A stretch of DNA of 64,000 nt from an uncultured Spirochaetota bacterium (lineage in GTDB: Bacteria > Spirochaetota > UBA4802 > UBA5550): positions 1 to 64,000 of the forward strand of contig CALMRZ010000021.1 in NCBI GenBank assembly GCA_937872225.1. The letters are read 5' to 3'. Every line of letters starts with the position of its first letter. Within the stretch, counting starts at the first letter, position 1. Both the position numbers and the translations under genes were made by a program. The notes below the pieces were generated by a model. The model was not told the origin of the DNA. It searched no databases and saw only the letters and a program-made list of their open reading frames with translations. Below are positions 51,547-60,203 of this stretch, in pieces.

Positions 51547-52530
51547 ATGGATTATGCCGAAATTGAAAAGCTCACCGAAAAGGTGAAGGCTGAAAATGAT
51601 TTTGTGGTTAAAATAAAAGAGGAGATCGCGAAGGTCATCGTGGGCCAGGAAGCCCTGGTCGACCGGATCCTCATATCATATATCTCCGGGGGCCATGTCC
51701 TCATCGAGGGCCTGCCGGGCCTGGCCAAGACCCTGGCCATCCGGGCCTTTTCCCGGGCCATCGACACGTCCTTCCAGCGCGTGCAGTTCACGCCGGACCT
51801 GCTTCCCGCGGACCTCATCGGCACCCGCATCTATAACCCGAAGGAGATGGACTTCTTCACCAAGAAGGGCCCCATCTTCACGAACCTGCTCCTGGCGGAC
51901 GAGATCAACCGGGCCCCGGCCAAGGTGCAGTCGGCGCTCCTCCAGGCCATGGAGGAGAAGCAGGTCACCATCGGCGAGGAGACCTACACCCTGGAGAAGC
52001 CCTTCATGGTCCTGGCCACCGAGAACCCCATCGAGCAGGAGGGGACCTATCCGCTCCCCGAGGCGCAGCTCGACCGCTTCTTCATGAAGGTGCTGGTGGA
52101 CTACCCCACCCACCGGGAGGAAAAGGATATCCTGAACCGCTTCAGCGACATCAAGGTGGACAACGTGAAAAAAGTCCTGGCGCCGGACAGGATCGCGAAG
52201 AAGGCCGAAATCATCGAAAAGATATATATCGACGACAAGCTCATAGACTACATCGTCACCATCGTGGGCGAGACCCGAAAGCCGTCGCGGAAGGAGCTCA
52301 AGAAGTACATCGAGTTCGGCGCGAGCCCCCGGGCCTCCATCGCCCTGATGAAGGCGTCGCGGTGCATCGCCTTCATCCGCGGCCGCGGCTTCGTCACGCC
52401 CGACGACGTGAAGGAGATCGGCGCGGACGTCCTGCGCCACCGCATCATCCTCTCCTATGAGGCGGAGGCGGACGGGAAGAACGCCGACGACGTGGTGAAG
52501 ATGCTCTTCGATTCCGTGGAGGTCCCGTAA
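51547..52530 (+). CDS. MoxR-family AAA+ ATPase
   Basis: 327 residues from ATG 51547 behind GGGGAG. Walker A GLPGLAKT is at 55-62 and Walker B LLLADEIN at 114-121; TENPIEQEGTYPLPEAQLDRFFM is the family's sensor region. MoxR proteins act as chaperones that help proteins with von Willebrand A domains, here DUF58, BatA and BatB, whose genes follow in the same operon. Confidence 0.94.
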   Translation: MDYAEIEKLTEKVKAENDFVVKIKEEIAKVIVGQEALVDRILISYISGGHVLIEGLPGLAKTLAIRAFSRAIDTSFQRVQFTPDLLPADLIGTRIYNPKEMDFFTKKGPIFTNLLLADEINRAPAKVQSALLQAMEEKQVTIGEETYTLEKPFMVLATENPIEQEGTYPLPEAQLDRFFMKVLVDYPTHREEKDILNRFSDIKVDNVKKVLAPDRIAKKAEIIEKIYIDDKLIDYIVTIVGETRKPSRKELKKYIEFGASPRASIALMKASRCIAFIRGRGFVTPDDVKEIGADVLRHRIILSYEAEADGKNADDVVKMLFDSVEVP

Positions 52531-53370
52531 GTGGAAGCGCAGGAGCTCACGCTCTTAAAGAAGATACGGCTGCAGCCCGGGAAGAAGATCAACACCCTGT
52601 TCATGGGCGAGTACCACTCCGCCTTCAAGGGGCACGGGCTGTCCTTCGATTCCGTCCGGGAATACCAGTACGGCGACGACATCCGGAGCATCGACTGGAA
52701 CGTGTCCGCGCGCATGCGCAACCTCTACGTGAAGCAGTACATCGAGGAGCGGGAGCTCTCGGTGGTGCTCATGATCGACATGTCGGGGTCCACCGAGTTC
52801 GGCGGCGGTCCGCGGAAGCGCGACCTGATCCTGGAGGTGGCGTCCCTCTTCCTGAACCTGGCCCAGATCAACAACGACCGCGTGAGCGCCTGCCTTTTCA
52901 CGGACCGCATCGAGCGCTACATCAGGCCCAAGAAGGGGCGCAAGTTCATCCTCAAGGTCCTCGACGAGATACTGAAGTGCCGCCCCGCGGGCCGCGGGAC
53001 CGACATCGGCGGCGCCGTCGATTTCATCCAGCGCGTCCTCAAGAAGAGGAGCATTATTTTCATCATTTCCGATTTCCTCGACCGGGACGACAGCTTTATC
53101 CTCAAGATGAAGCTCCTGGGTCGCAAGCACGACATCATCCCCGTGCAGGTTTCCGATCCCATGGAGAAGGAGATACGCTTCTTCGGCCTCACAGAGTTCG
53201 TGGACCTGGAAACCGGCAAGGTCTTCCTCTCCGACGCTATCCCCGAAAAGGGGAGGTTCCCGGTCCTCACGGAGTTCAACGCCATCTCCCTGAGCACGGC
53301 GGAGCCGATCGAGATCCCCATCCTGAAGTTCTTCGAGAAGCGCAACCGCACCAGACTGACGAGGGCGTAG
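52531..53370 (+). CDS. DUF58 protein (vWA-like), Bat locus
   Basis: 279 residues with a GTG start directly after the moxR stop. FMGEYHSAFKGHGLSFDSVREYQYGDDIRSIDWNVSARM is the DUF58 signature, and MIDMSGSTEFGG supplies a MIDAS-like DxSxS metal site. DUF58 proteins accompany MoxR ATPases and are thought to assist in metal-dependent binding of other proteins. No membrane segment. Confidence 0.92.
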   Translation: MEAQELTLLKKIRLQPGKKINTLFMGEYHSAFKGHGLSFDSVREYQYGDDIRSIDWNVSARMRNLYVKQYIEERELSVVLMIDMSGSTEFGGGPRKRDLILEVASLFLNLAQINNDRVSACLFTDRIERYIRPKKGRKFILKVLDEILKCRPAGRGTDIGGAVDFIQRVLKKRSIIFIISDFLDRDDSFILKMKLLGRKHDIIPVQVSDPMEKEIRFFGLTEFVDLETGKVFLSDAIPEKGRFPVLTEFNAISLSTAEPIEIPILKFFEKRNRTRLTRA

Positions 53371-53374
53371 CATC

Positions 53375-54379
53375 ATGAAGGAGAGGATCATAACATTAAT
53401 GGCCGTCCTGCTCACCGCGTCGGCCATGGCAGGCGAAGTGAACGCCCCCAGGATCAAGGCCACGGTCACGCCGGAAAAGGCCACGGTGGGCGCCGTCCTC
53501 GATTACCGGGTGAACGTGGCGGGCAAGGGCCTCGGCGCCGTCACCATCGTTCCCCCCGAAAAGCGCGAGGTCTTTCCCGATAAAAAGAAGACCCCGGCCC
53601 CGCCACGCAAGGAGGGCGATGAAGAAGCCGATGAGGACCCGGCCCAGTACGTGCCCCTCTATGTCATCCATACCGTGAAGAAGGACGACCGGTCAGATGC
53701 AGCCATGACCGACATCACCGTGACGGTGCAGATCTCCTTTTATCGCCCCGGCACCTGGCAACTCCCGGACATCGAGATCAGGGGAGCCGACGGCATTGCC
53801 ATTGGGTACAAGTCCCCGTCGGTGACGGTCGCCGCGGTCAACGAAAAGGGCGAGTACCAGGAGATCGAGCCGCCCCTCTCCCTCGGCGGCAACTGGTGGC
53901 GCCTGGTTATCCTTGTGCTGGTCCTGGCGGTCCTCGCCGTCGCCGGCTTCTTCGCCTGGCGTTACATACGTAAGATGATTGAAGAACGGCGGTCTGCCCC
54001 GGTCGTCGTGCCCCCCATCGATATTTTCATGAAAGAGATAGAACAGTTCAACGGCGACCGGCTGATTGACGAGGGGAAGATCGAGGAGTTCGTCTTCGGC
54101 ATATCCATGATCTTCCGCAAGTTCCTGTCCCTCCAGTTCCGCTTCGACGCGGCTGAGATGACCACCTATGAAATAGAAAAGAAGATCAAAAAGGTCTTCC
54201 CGAAAAACATCCATGACGCATACGCGGGCCAGATCATGGCCGGCTTCAACCTGTGGGACCTTTCCAAGTTCGCGGAGTTCACGCCGTCGCCGGAATTGCT
54301 CCGCGCGAGCCTGGCGAAAACGGTCGACCTGGCGAAACAGATTTCAGGAGAGATGAGCGGTGTCCTACCTCGAGTTTAA
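53375..54379 (+). CDS. Membrane protein of the Bat locus, unknown function
   Basis: 334 residues: a signal peptide (first 20), a periplasmic beta-sandwich-like part (VTPEKATVGAVLDYRVNVAGKG; TVQISFYRPGTWQLPDIEIRG) that recalls BatD-type repeats, one membrane helix at about 172-192, and a cytoplasmic helical tail (FMKEIEQFNGDRLIDEGKIEEFVFGIS). In leptospiral and Bacteroidetes loci a protein of this kind sits between the DUF58 gene and batA. Its 3' end overlaps the batA start by 20 bp. Confidence 0.75.
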   Translation: MKERIITLMAVLLTASAMAGEVNAPRIKATVTPEKATVGAVLDYRVNVAGKGLGAVTIVPPEKREVFPDKKKTPAPPRKEGDEEADEDPAQYVPLYVIHTVKKDDRSDAAMTDITVTVQISFYRPGTWQLPDIEIRGADGIAIGYKSPSVTVAAVNEKGEYQEIEPPLSLGGNWWRLVILVLVLAVLAVAGFFAWRYIRKMIEERRSAPVVVPPIDIFMKEIEQFNGDRLIDEGKIEEFVFGISMIFRKFLSLQFRFDAAEMTTYEIEKKIKKVFPKNIHDAYAGQIMAGFNLWDLSKFAEFTPSPELLRASLAKTVDLAKQISGEMSGVLPRV

Positions 54380-55355
54380 AAATCCGATGTTCCTGCTTCT
54401 CCTGATACCGTGGGGGCTCATGCTCTTCTGGTTTCTGTTCCGGAGGATCTACGACCGCGAGGCCGCCGTGGCCATCTCGTCGGAGACCGTGGTGCGGACG
54501 AGAAAATCGATACGGGCGCAGACCTACCGGTTTCTTCCGGCCCTGCGCTTCGCCGCCATCCTTCTCCTCATCATCGCCCTGTCCCGGCCGGGCAAGGGTA
54601 TCCACTATTCGAGCATCAAGAACCTGGGCGTCGATATCATGATTTCAATGGACGTGTCCCTTTCCATGCTGGCGGAGGACTTCCAGCCGAAGAACCGCCT
54701 GGCCGTGTCCAAGCAGGTGATCAGGGACTTCGTGGGGCGGCGGAAGACCGACCGCATCGGCATGGTGGTCTTTGCCGGCGAAGCGTACCTCCAGTGCCCC
54801 CTCACCCTGGACCACGATATCATCCAGGACATCGCCGGCGAGGTCGATTTCGAGTCGGTGCACGTGGACGGCACGGCCATCGGCGACGCCATCGCCCTGG
54901 CGACGGCCCGCATGATGGACAGCAGGGCGAAGAGCAGGGTCATCCTCCTCGTCACCGACGGCATGAACAACCGGGGCAGCATCGATCCGGAAACGGCGGC
55001 CAAGGCCGCGGCCGAGATGGGGATCAAGATCTACACCGTGGGCATCGGCAAGAAAGGGGAGGCGGTCCCGTATCCGACCGGGTTCATGGGGATGAAGCAG
55101 CAGGTCGTCCTCGACATGGACGAGGACTCCCTAAAAAACATTGCGGAACTGACCGGCGGGAAGTATTTCAACGCCACGTCCAGCGGCGTGCTCTGGCAGA
55201 ACTTCAAGGACATCGATCGCCTCGAGAAGAGCCAGGTCGAGCTGAAGCAGTACCATGAGTTCTACGACCGGTTCCAGTGGTTCCTGGTGGCGGCCGCGGC
55301 CCTGTTCTTCGTCGAGATACTCCTTAGGTCGGTCGTGTACAGGAAGGTGCCGTGA
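54360..55355 (+). CDS. batA: BatA, von Willebrand A-domain membrane protein
   Basis: 331 residues with a GTG start inside the previous gene. Two membrane helices at the start and one at the end (FLVAAAALFFVEILL) frame a vWA domain whose MIDAS motif starts at Asp98 (DVSLSM), with a TDGMNNRG metal loop later. BatA and BatB form an aerotolerance-linked complex first described in Bacteroides and Leptospira. Confidence 0.92.
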   Translation: MSYLEFKNPMFLLLLIPWGLMLFWFLFRRIYDREAAVAISSETVVRTRKSIRAQTYRFLPALRFAAILLLIIALSRPGKGIHYSSIKNLGVDIMISMDVSLSMLAEDFQPKNRLAVSKQVIRDFVGRRKTDRIGMVVFAGEAYLQCPLTLDHDIIQDIAGEVDFESVHVDGTAIGDAIALATARMMDSRAKSRVILLVTDGMNNRGSIDPETAAKAAAEMGIKIYTVGIGKKGEAVPYPTGFMGMKQQVVLDMDEDSLKNIAELTGGKYFNATSSGVLWQNFKDIDRLEKSQVELKQYHEFYDRFQWFLVAAAALFFVEILLRSVVYRKVP

Positions 55356-56356
55356 TGTTCCAGTTCGGCAATTATCCATACCTGGTTTACGTCGTCTCGG
55401 TCTCCGCCGTAGTGCTGGGCCTTTTCGCCTTCTACATCGCGTGGAAGCGGCGGGCCATCGAGATCATGAGCCGCGGGATCGCGAGGAAGTACCTGATCCG
55501 CGGCTCCGGGAAGATTGCGATCGTCAAGCAGGTCCTCATCATCCTCGCCATCATCCTTTTTGCCCTTGCCGTGCTCCGGCCCCAGTGGGGCGAACTGGCC
55601 CGCGAGGTGAACAACGAGGGCTCCGACGTCCTCATAGCCCTTGACGTGAGCCCCAGCATGCTCGCCCAGGACGTGAAGCCGAGCAGACTGCAGCGCTCAA
55701 AGGACGCGATCCGGCTCATCGTGGAATCCCTCAGGGGCGACCGCGTCGGCCTGATCCTTTTTTCCGGCGACGCTTTTCTCCAGTGTCCCCTGACCAACGA
55801 TTACGGCGCCTTCATGATGTTCCTTGACGCCGCGTCGCCCGATTCGATCAACCTCAAGGGGACGGACATCGGCATGGCCCTCAAGCAGGCGTACCGCGTT
55901 TTCCAGAAGAAGCGCCTCACCTCGCGGCTCCTCGTGCTCATAACCGACGGCGAGGACCACGAGGGCGCCGCGGAGGAGGCCGCGAAGCTGTTCCGCGACA
56001 TGGACGTGTCGATCTACACCGTCGGCATCGGCGGCACCGGCGGCGAGGTGATCCCGACGCAGGGGAATGATTCGTCCCCGGACAGCTATTACCGTGACGA
56101 CCGGGGCCGGCTGGTGAAGACGAAAAAAGACGTTTCATTCCTGAAGCGCATCGCCGGAGCCACCCGCGGCGCCTACATCGACATCTCGGACAGCTTTTCC
56201 GGCCTCAAGTTCATCAATGAGATCGTCGGCGACCAGCGCTGTAACAAGTACGGTTCGCGCATCATCAAGGAGCCGCGCGAGCAGTACCAGGTCTTCGTCT
56301 TCATCCTCCTCCTGCTTATCTCCTTTGAACTGATGCTGCCGGAGCGGAGAAGGTAA
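55355..56356 (+). CDS. batB: BatB, von Willebrand A-domain membrane protein
   Basis: 333 residues. ATG 55355 shares its first base with the stop of batA (TGATG), giving tight coupling. Membrane helices at 8-29 and 57-73, vWA MIDAS at Asp97 (DVSPSM), TDGEDHEGAAEE metal loop, and a C-terminal membrane helix (FVFILLLLISFELML). Paralogue of the upstream BatA. Confidence 0.92.
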   Translation: MFQFGNYPYLVYVVSVSAVVLGLFAFYIAWKRRAIEIMSRGIARKYLIRGSGKIAIVKQVLIILAIILFALAVLRPQWGELAREVNNEGSDVLIALDVSPSMLAQDVKPSRLQRSKDAIRLIVESLRGDRVGLILFSGDAFLQCPLTNDYGAFMMFLDAASPDSINLKGTDIGMALKQAYRVFQKKRLTSRLLVLITDGEDHEGAAEEAAKLFRDMDVSIYTVGIGGTGGEVIPTQGNDSSPDSYYRDDRGRLVKTKKDVSFLKRIAGATRGAYIDISDSFSGLKFINEIVGDQRCNKYGSRIIKEPREQYQVFVFILLLLISFELMLPERRR

Positions 56357-56617
56357 TCTGCCCCGGCCCGGAAGCGCTGGTCATTTCCGGCATCTGGATA
56401 TGCCCGGTTTTTGCAAGGAAAATCATTGACAATCCGAAGGTGCAATTTATCCCTGTACTATTCTTTTTAACGCCGGGAAAAATCCTATCCCTTTTAAAGG
56501 GCAGAACGCGCGGGCCTGACCGGTTCGCCGCGGGACCTGCGGTCATATGCCGCGAAGTGCCGTTCTGAACAAGGGCCGCCGCCGGGGTTTTTCCCGCTTT
56601 TCGGGGGAGGGAGCCGC

Positions 56618-57541
56618 ATGCACAGGGCGGAAACGATTTTTAACGTGCTGGTAGTCACTGACAACAGGACCCTGGCCGCCAGCGTGCAGGAATATCTGGC
56701 CGGAAGCCGGTACAGCGCCGCGGTCTGCTCGGGCAGGACCGGCATTGTCCGCGCCGTTGCCGAGGCCACACGGAAAGACTCCGTCGACATCGTCGTCATT
56801 GACATGGCGATGCTGGTGTCGGCCGGCCGGGAGCTCGTCAGGACCGTCAGAAAGGCCGAAGGCCGCCCCGACATTGTCATGATAGGCGGCGGGGACCTAG
56901 CCTCCCTCAACGCGGATGAAATGAAGAAAGCCGCCCATGATTTCGTGCCCCCGGAACTTGACCGCGGCCACCTCCTCTCCCTCCTGGACCAGGCGGCGGA
57001 CCGCCGCCAGAGGATCAAGGCCTCCCAGGAGCCGGACCCCTACCGGCAGACGTCCCTGGTCGACAGGCTGACGGGACTTTACAACCGGAGCTATTTCCGG
57101 GAGCGCGTCGAGCAGGAGATCAGCGCGGCCAGGAGAAAGAAAGGCGATTTTTCGGTGCTTCTCATCGAGATCAGGGACCTGAAGATGATCAATGAAGACC
57201 TCGGCAGGCACGCCGGGGACGATGTCCTGAAACGGGTTTCGGCAAGCCTGCAGGAGCATTGCCGCGGCTGCGACACCATTGCCCGCTGCGGCGGCGACGA
57301 GTTCGGCATCATCCTGTCCGAGGCATCGGTGGAAGGAGCGAAAAAGATCGCCGAGCGGATACTCTCCTCCTTTGCGGCCGACCGTGAAAACGGCGACGGC
57401 AGGCCAATCACCGCCTCAATCGGCATATCCTCATACCCCCGGCACGCGGAGGATTCTGAGGAACTGCTCCGAAAGGCGGACCACGCCCTCAAGGCCAGCA
57501 GGAGCGCCGGCGGCAACCGGTACGCCCTGGGCGAAAACTGA
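56618..57541 (+). CDS. Receiver-GGDEF protein, probable diguanylate cyclase
   Basis: 307 residues. An N-terminal receiver-like domain with Asp62 as phospho-acceptor candidate (VVIDMA), then a GGDEF domain from LVDRLTGLYNR (148-156) to GGDEF (225-229), intact at the signature motif. The first metal-binding Asp of the domain is replaced by Glu184 and its neighbour by Arg186 (LLIEIRDLK), so activity may be altered. It interrupts the Bat locus and lies 261 bp after batB with its own AGGGAG. Confidence 0.88.
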   Translation: MHRAETIFNVLVVTDNRTLAASVQEYLAGSRYSAAVCSGRTGIVRAVAEATRKDSVDIVVIDMAMLVSAGRELVRTVRKAEGRPDIVMIGGGDLASLNADEMKKAAHDFVPPELDRGHLLSLLDQAADRRQRIKASQEPDPYRQTSLVDRLTGLYNRSYFRERVEQEISAARRKKGDFSVLLIEIRDLKMINEDLGRHAGDDVLKRVSASLQEHCRGCDTIARCGGDEFGIILSEASVEGAKKIAERILSSFAADRENGDGRPITASIGISSYPRHAEDSEELLRKADHALKASRSAGGNRYALGEN

Positions 57542-57614
57542 ATCGGGGGAAACCCGCGTAACCTGCTGTAACATTTTTACCAGTGATCATTCTTATGAAA
57601 TATTGATTGAAATG

Positions 57615-57640
57615 ACCCCCCTGTCCCCCCGAGGGGGAAT
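57615..57640. repeat. C-rich repeat, left partner of a pair
   Basis: ACCCCCCTGTCCCCCCGAGGGG; its inverted partner lies at 57793-57818. The two enclose about 150 bp of AT-rich DNA between the GGDEF gene and batC. Confidence 0.6.
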
Positions 57641-57792
57641 AAAGGATATACTTCATTTTGATAAAAATTCTTTGACATGCCGCTACTACAATTGAAAATA
57701 TTTACAGATTGTATTTACTATATATAAGCCGGATTTTTCTGACACATATGAATTCAAAAGAAAATATTGCGCAACGCATCCTGATCGATTCA

Positions 57793-57818
57793 TGCCCCCT
57801 CAGGGAGGCAGGGGGGTC
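57793..57818. repeat. C-rich repeat, right partner; overlaps the batC ribosome site
   Basis: GCCCCCTCAGGGAGGCAGGG then GGGTC. The GGGAGG and GGGGGG in this copy lie 6-20 nt before the batC ATG and are the only ribosome site visible. Confidence 0.6.
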
Positions 57819-57824
57819 GGATAT

Positions 57825-58526
57825 ATGATACGTTCGAAATCATTACAGGTCCTCCTTGCCCTTGCCTTCGTTTCCATCGCCTGGCTTGATCCCTATCGTG
57901 ACGCTGTATCCAGCGGGAACGATGAATATCAGCAGAAAAAATACAACAATGCCAAGCGTTACTATGAGAAGGCTGAACAGTACGCACCGGGCGAAGATGA
58001 TAAAAAGAAGTTATCCTTCAACATGGGCGACGCCGATTACATGCTGGAGGACTACGATAACGCCCTTGCGGGGTACCAGCGGTCGATACAGTCCGATGAC
58101 CGCGATGTCCAGAAAAAGGCCTTCTTCAACGCCGGCAACGCCTACGTGAAGCAGAAGAATTACCGCGAGGCGATACAGTCCTACATGAACGCCCTGAAGA
58201 TAGACCCCAATTACGACCGGGCGAAGAAGAACATCGAGTATCTGCTGAAACAGATGGAGAATAAAAACAATCAGGACAAGAACAAAGGCAATAAGGACAA
58301 GAAGGATAACAACGATAACAAGCGGCAGAACAAAGACAAATCCGGACAGGACAAGAAAAACCAGCAGGAAGAACGGAACCGGCGGCAGCAGAAACGCGAC
58401 CGCCAGGGCGGCGGGCAGATGAACCGGGAACAGGTACAGAATATCCTCCGCTCGCTGGAAAAGAGCCCTGTCCGCCGGCATAAAGGTGGCGGTGATGAAA
58501 AAAGGAAGCTTGAAAAATACTGGTAG
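57825..58526 (+). CDS. batC: BatC-like TPR protein
   Basis: 233 residues from ATG 57825. A signal anchor (residues 1-21), then about three tetratricopeptide repeats (NDEYQQKKYNNAKRYYEKAEQYAP, EDYDNALAGYQRSIQSD, KNYREAIQSYMNALKIDPNYDRA), then a long Lys/Asn/Gln/Asp-rich tail from residue 145. This architecture is that of BatC in Leptospira. Its end overlaps the batD start by 32 bp. Confidence 0.85.
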   Translation: MIRSKSLQVLLALAFVSIAWLDPYRDAVSSGNDEYQQKKYNNAKRYYEKAEQYAPGEDDKKKLSFNMGDADYMLEDYDNALAGYQRSIQSDDRDVQKKAFFNAGNAYVKQKNYREAIQSYMNALKIDPNYDRAKKNIEYLLKQMENKNNQDKNKGNKDKKDNNDNKRQNKDKSGQDKKNQQEERNRRQQKRDRQGGGQMNREQVQNILRSLEKSPVRRHKGGGDEKRKLEKYW

Positions 58527-60162
58527 GATGCTGATTTGCGCGGCGCTGGCGCTGTCCCTGGCGCCCGCCCTCCGCGCGGCCCAGCTTGAAACCGAAATCG
58601 ACGATGCGGTGATCGAGGTCGGCGACACCACGTCGCTCAAGGTGAAGATGACCGGCGATCCCGGCGATGTCAAGCCGCTGAAATACCCCTCCGTTCCGGG
58701 GCTCAGGATAGAATACTCCGGCATGGAGCGGAGCTTTGAATACATAAACGGCAAGTCATGGTCAGGCGTGAAACTCCTCTTCACGGTGACCGCCCTCCGG
58801 AAGGGCAGCTACCGTATCCCTTCCTTCGTGTTCCAGCGCGGCGGACGGCAAATGATGTCCCGCGAGGTGGCCCTCACCGTGACCGGGTCGGGGGCGGGCA
58901 CCGGGGGAGGCGGGGATGAAGGCCCCGGGGCCGGAGACATCAAGTCATCGGTCGAACTCTCTTCGGGCGCCGCCTATGTCGGCCAGCCCATTATCATGCG
59001 TTACTATATGCTCTCCTCCGGTCTCAGGGCGACGGTTCACCGCTTCAACGATCATCCCGAAACCAGGGGCTTCGCCATCAAGATGATCGAAGACCCGGCC
59101 CATGCCCGGGAGGGCGGCAGCGCGGGCGCCTATGAAAAGACCCACATCGTGACCTTTGCCCTGATCCCGGCCGGTGCCGGGGCCTACCGCGTCGGCGGCG
59201 GGTCCGCCGCGGTATCGGTCGAGGCGCCGGTGCGGCGCCGCAGCCGGGACGATTTCTTCGGATTCAATTTCCCCGGGATGTCGCGGCCCCAGGAGCTCTC
59301 CTTTGAAACGAAGCCCGTCACCATTATGCCGCTGCCGGCGCAGGGGAAGCCGGAAAAATTCCAGGGTGACATCGGCAGCTTCGCGATGAAGGCTGAATAC
59401 GGGCCGGAAAAGGTAAAGGTCTACGAGGAGAAAAAGGTCACCGTCACCGTGGAAGGGAGCGGCAACCTGATAACCATGACGAAGCCCTACGTGGAAAAGG
59501 ATGTGCCGGGGCTCAAGGTGATATCTGAGGAGGGGGAAAGCTCCCTGACGCTCGATGGCGGAAGGCTCACGGGGAGCAAGAAGTTCGTCTATACCCTGGT
59601 GCCGGAGAAGGCCGGCGAAATCAACGCGGGCCGGATCATGTTCTCCTTCTTCAATCCCGACAGTGGCCGGTACGAAACGGCTGAGACTAAGGAAATTTCC
59701 TTTGTCGCCACCGGGGACGGCGGCAGGGGGGGGGCCCGCTTTGACAACGAGGGGGACGAAAAGAAACTCGATATCAATCCTCTCTATTTTGTCCTTATTG
59801 TCCTCGCCGTGGCCGGAACCGTGGTCTTTGTCGTGCTCTGGGAGCGCAGGCGCTACAGCCTGGTAGCCGCCGCCGGCCGGGAACGGGATGACGCCGCGGA
59901 AAAGGAGACTGCTGACGAACGGGACTACTCCGCTGACGCGGCGAGCGCCGCCGATCGGGGCGACAGCGAGGGGTTCCTCAAGGCTGCTGAAAAGGCCCTT
60001 GAACAGGCACGCAGGAAGTTCGGCGGCTCCGTTCCGGAGCATGCGGAGAAGGACATGGCGCGCATCAGGGAAGAAATATACGGGTACAAATTCGGCCGCG
60101 GCTCCGTGGCCGCTGAAGACATGAAGCGGATCATCGAAGAGATCCGGAACTTGAAACAATAA
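58495..60162 (+). CDS. batD: BatD, oxygen tolerance-type protein
   Basis: 555 residues from ATG 58495; start GTG 58486 is possible. Signal peptide (residues 1-29), an extracytoplasmic part of two beta-sandwich repeats (LKVKMTGDPGDVKPLKYPSVPG; PEKVKVYEEKKVTVTVEGSGNL), one membrane helix at about residue 430 (YFVLIVLAVAGTVVFVVLW), and a charged cytoplasmic tail. BatD is the last partner of the BatABCD system; its role in oxygen tolerance is inferred from genetic work in other genera. Confidence 0.9.
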   Translation: MKKGSLKNTGRMLICAALALSLAPALRAAQLETEIDDAVIEVGDTTSLKVKMTGDPGDVKPLKYPSVPGLRIEYSGMERSFEYINGKSWSGVKLLFTVTALRKGSYRIPSFVFQRGGRQMMSREVALTVTGSGAGTGGGGDEGPGAGDIKSSVELSSGAAYVGQPIIMRYYMLSSGLRATVHRFNDHPETRGFAIKMIEDPAHAREGGSAGAYEKTHIVTFALIPAGAGAYRVGGGSAAVSVEAPVRRRSRDDFFGFNFPGMSRPQELSFETKPVTIMPLPAQGKPEKFQGDIGSFAMKAEYGPEKVKVYEEKKVTVTVEGSGNLITMTKPYVEKDVPGLKVISEEGESSLTLDGGRLTGSKKFVYTLVPEKAGEINAGRIMFSFFNPDSGRYETAETKEISFVATGDGGRGGARFDNEGDEKKLDINPLYFVLIVLAVAGTVVFVVLWERRRYSLVAAAGRERDDAAEKETADERDYSADAASAADRGDSEGFLKAAEKALEQARRKFGGSVPEHAEKDMARIREEIYGYKFGRGSVAAEDMKRIIEEIRNLKQ

Positions 60163-60172
60163 AATATTTTTA

Positions 60173-60198
60173 AAGACGCGGTCTCAAGACCGCGTCTT
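60173..60198. terminator. Hairpin between convergent batD and mazG
   Basis: AAGACGCGGTCT and AGACCGCGTCTT form a perfect 12-bp stem with a CA loop. On the minus strand it is followed by T-rich sequence, fitting a terminator for mazG. Confidence 0.8.
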
Positions 60199-60203
60199 GA
60201 CGT

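Noticed and set aside
58945-60159. A 404-codon frame opposite batD
   Set aside because: Antisense shadow of batD with no recognisable motif.
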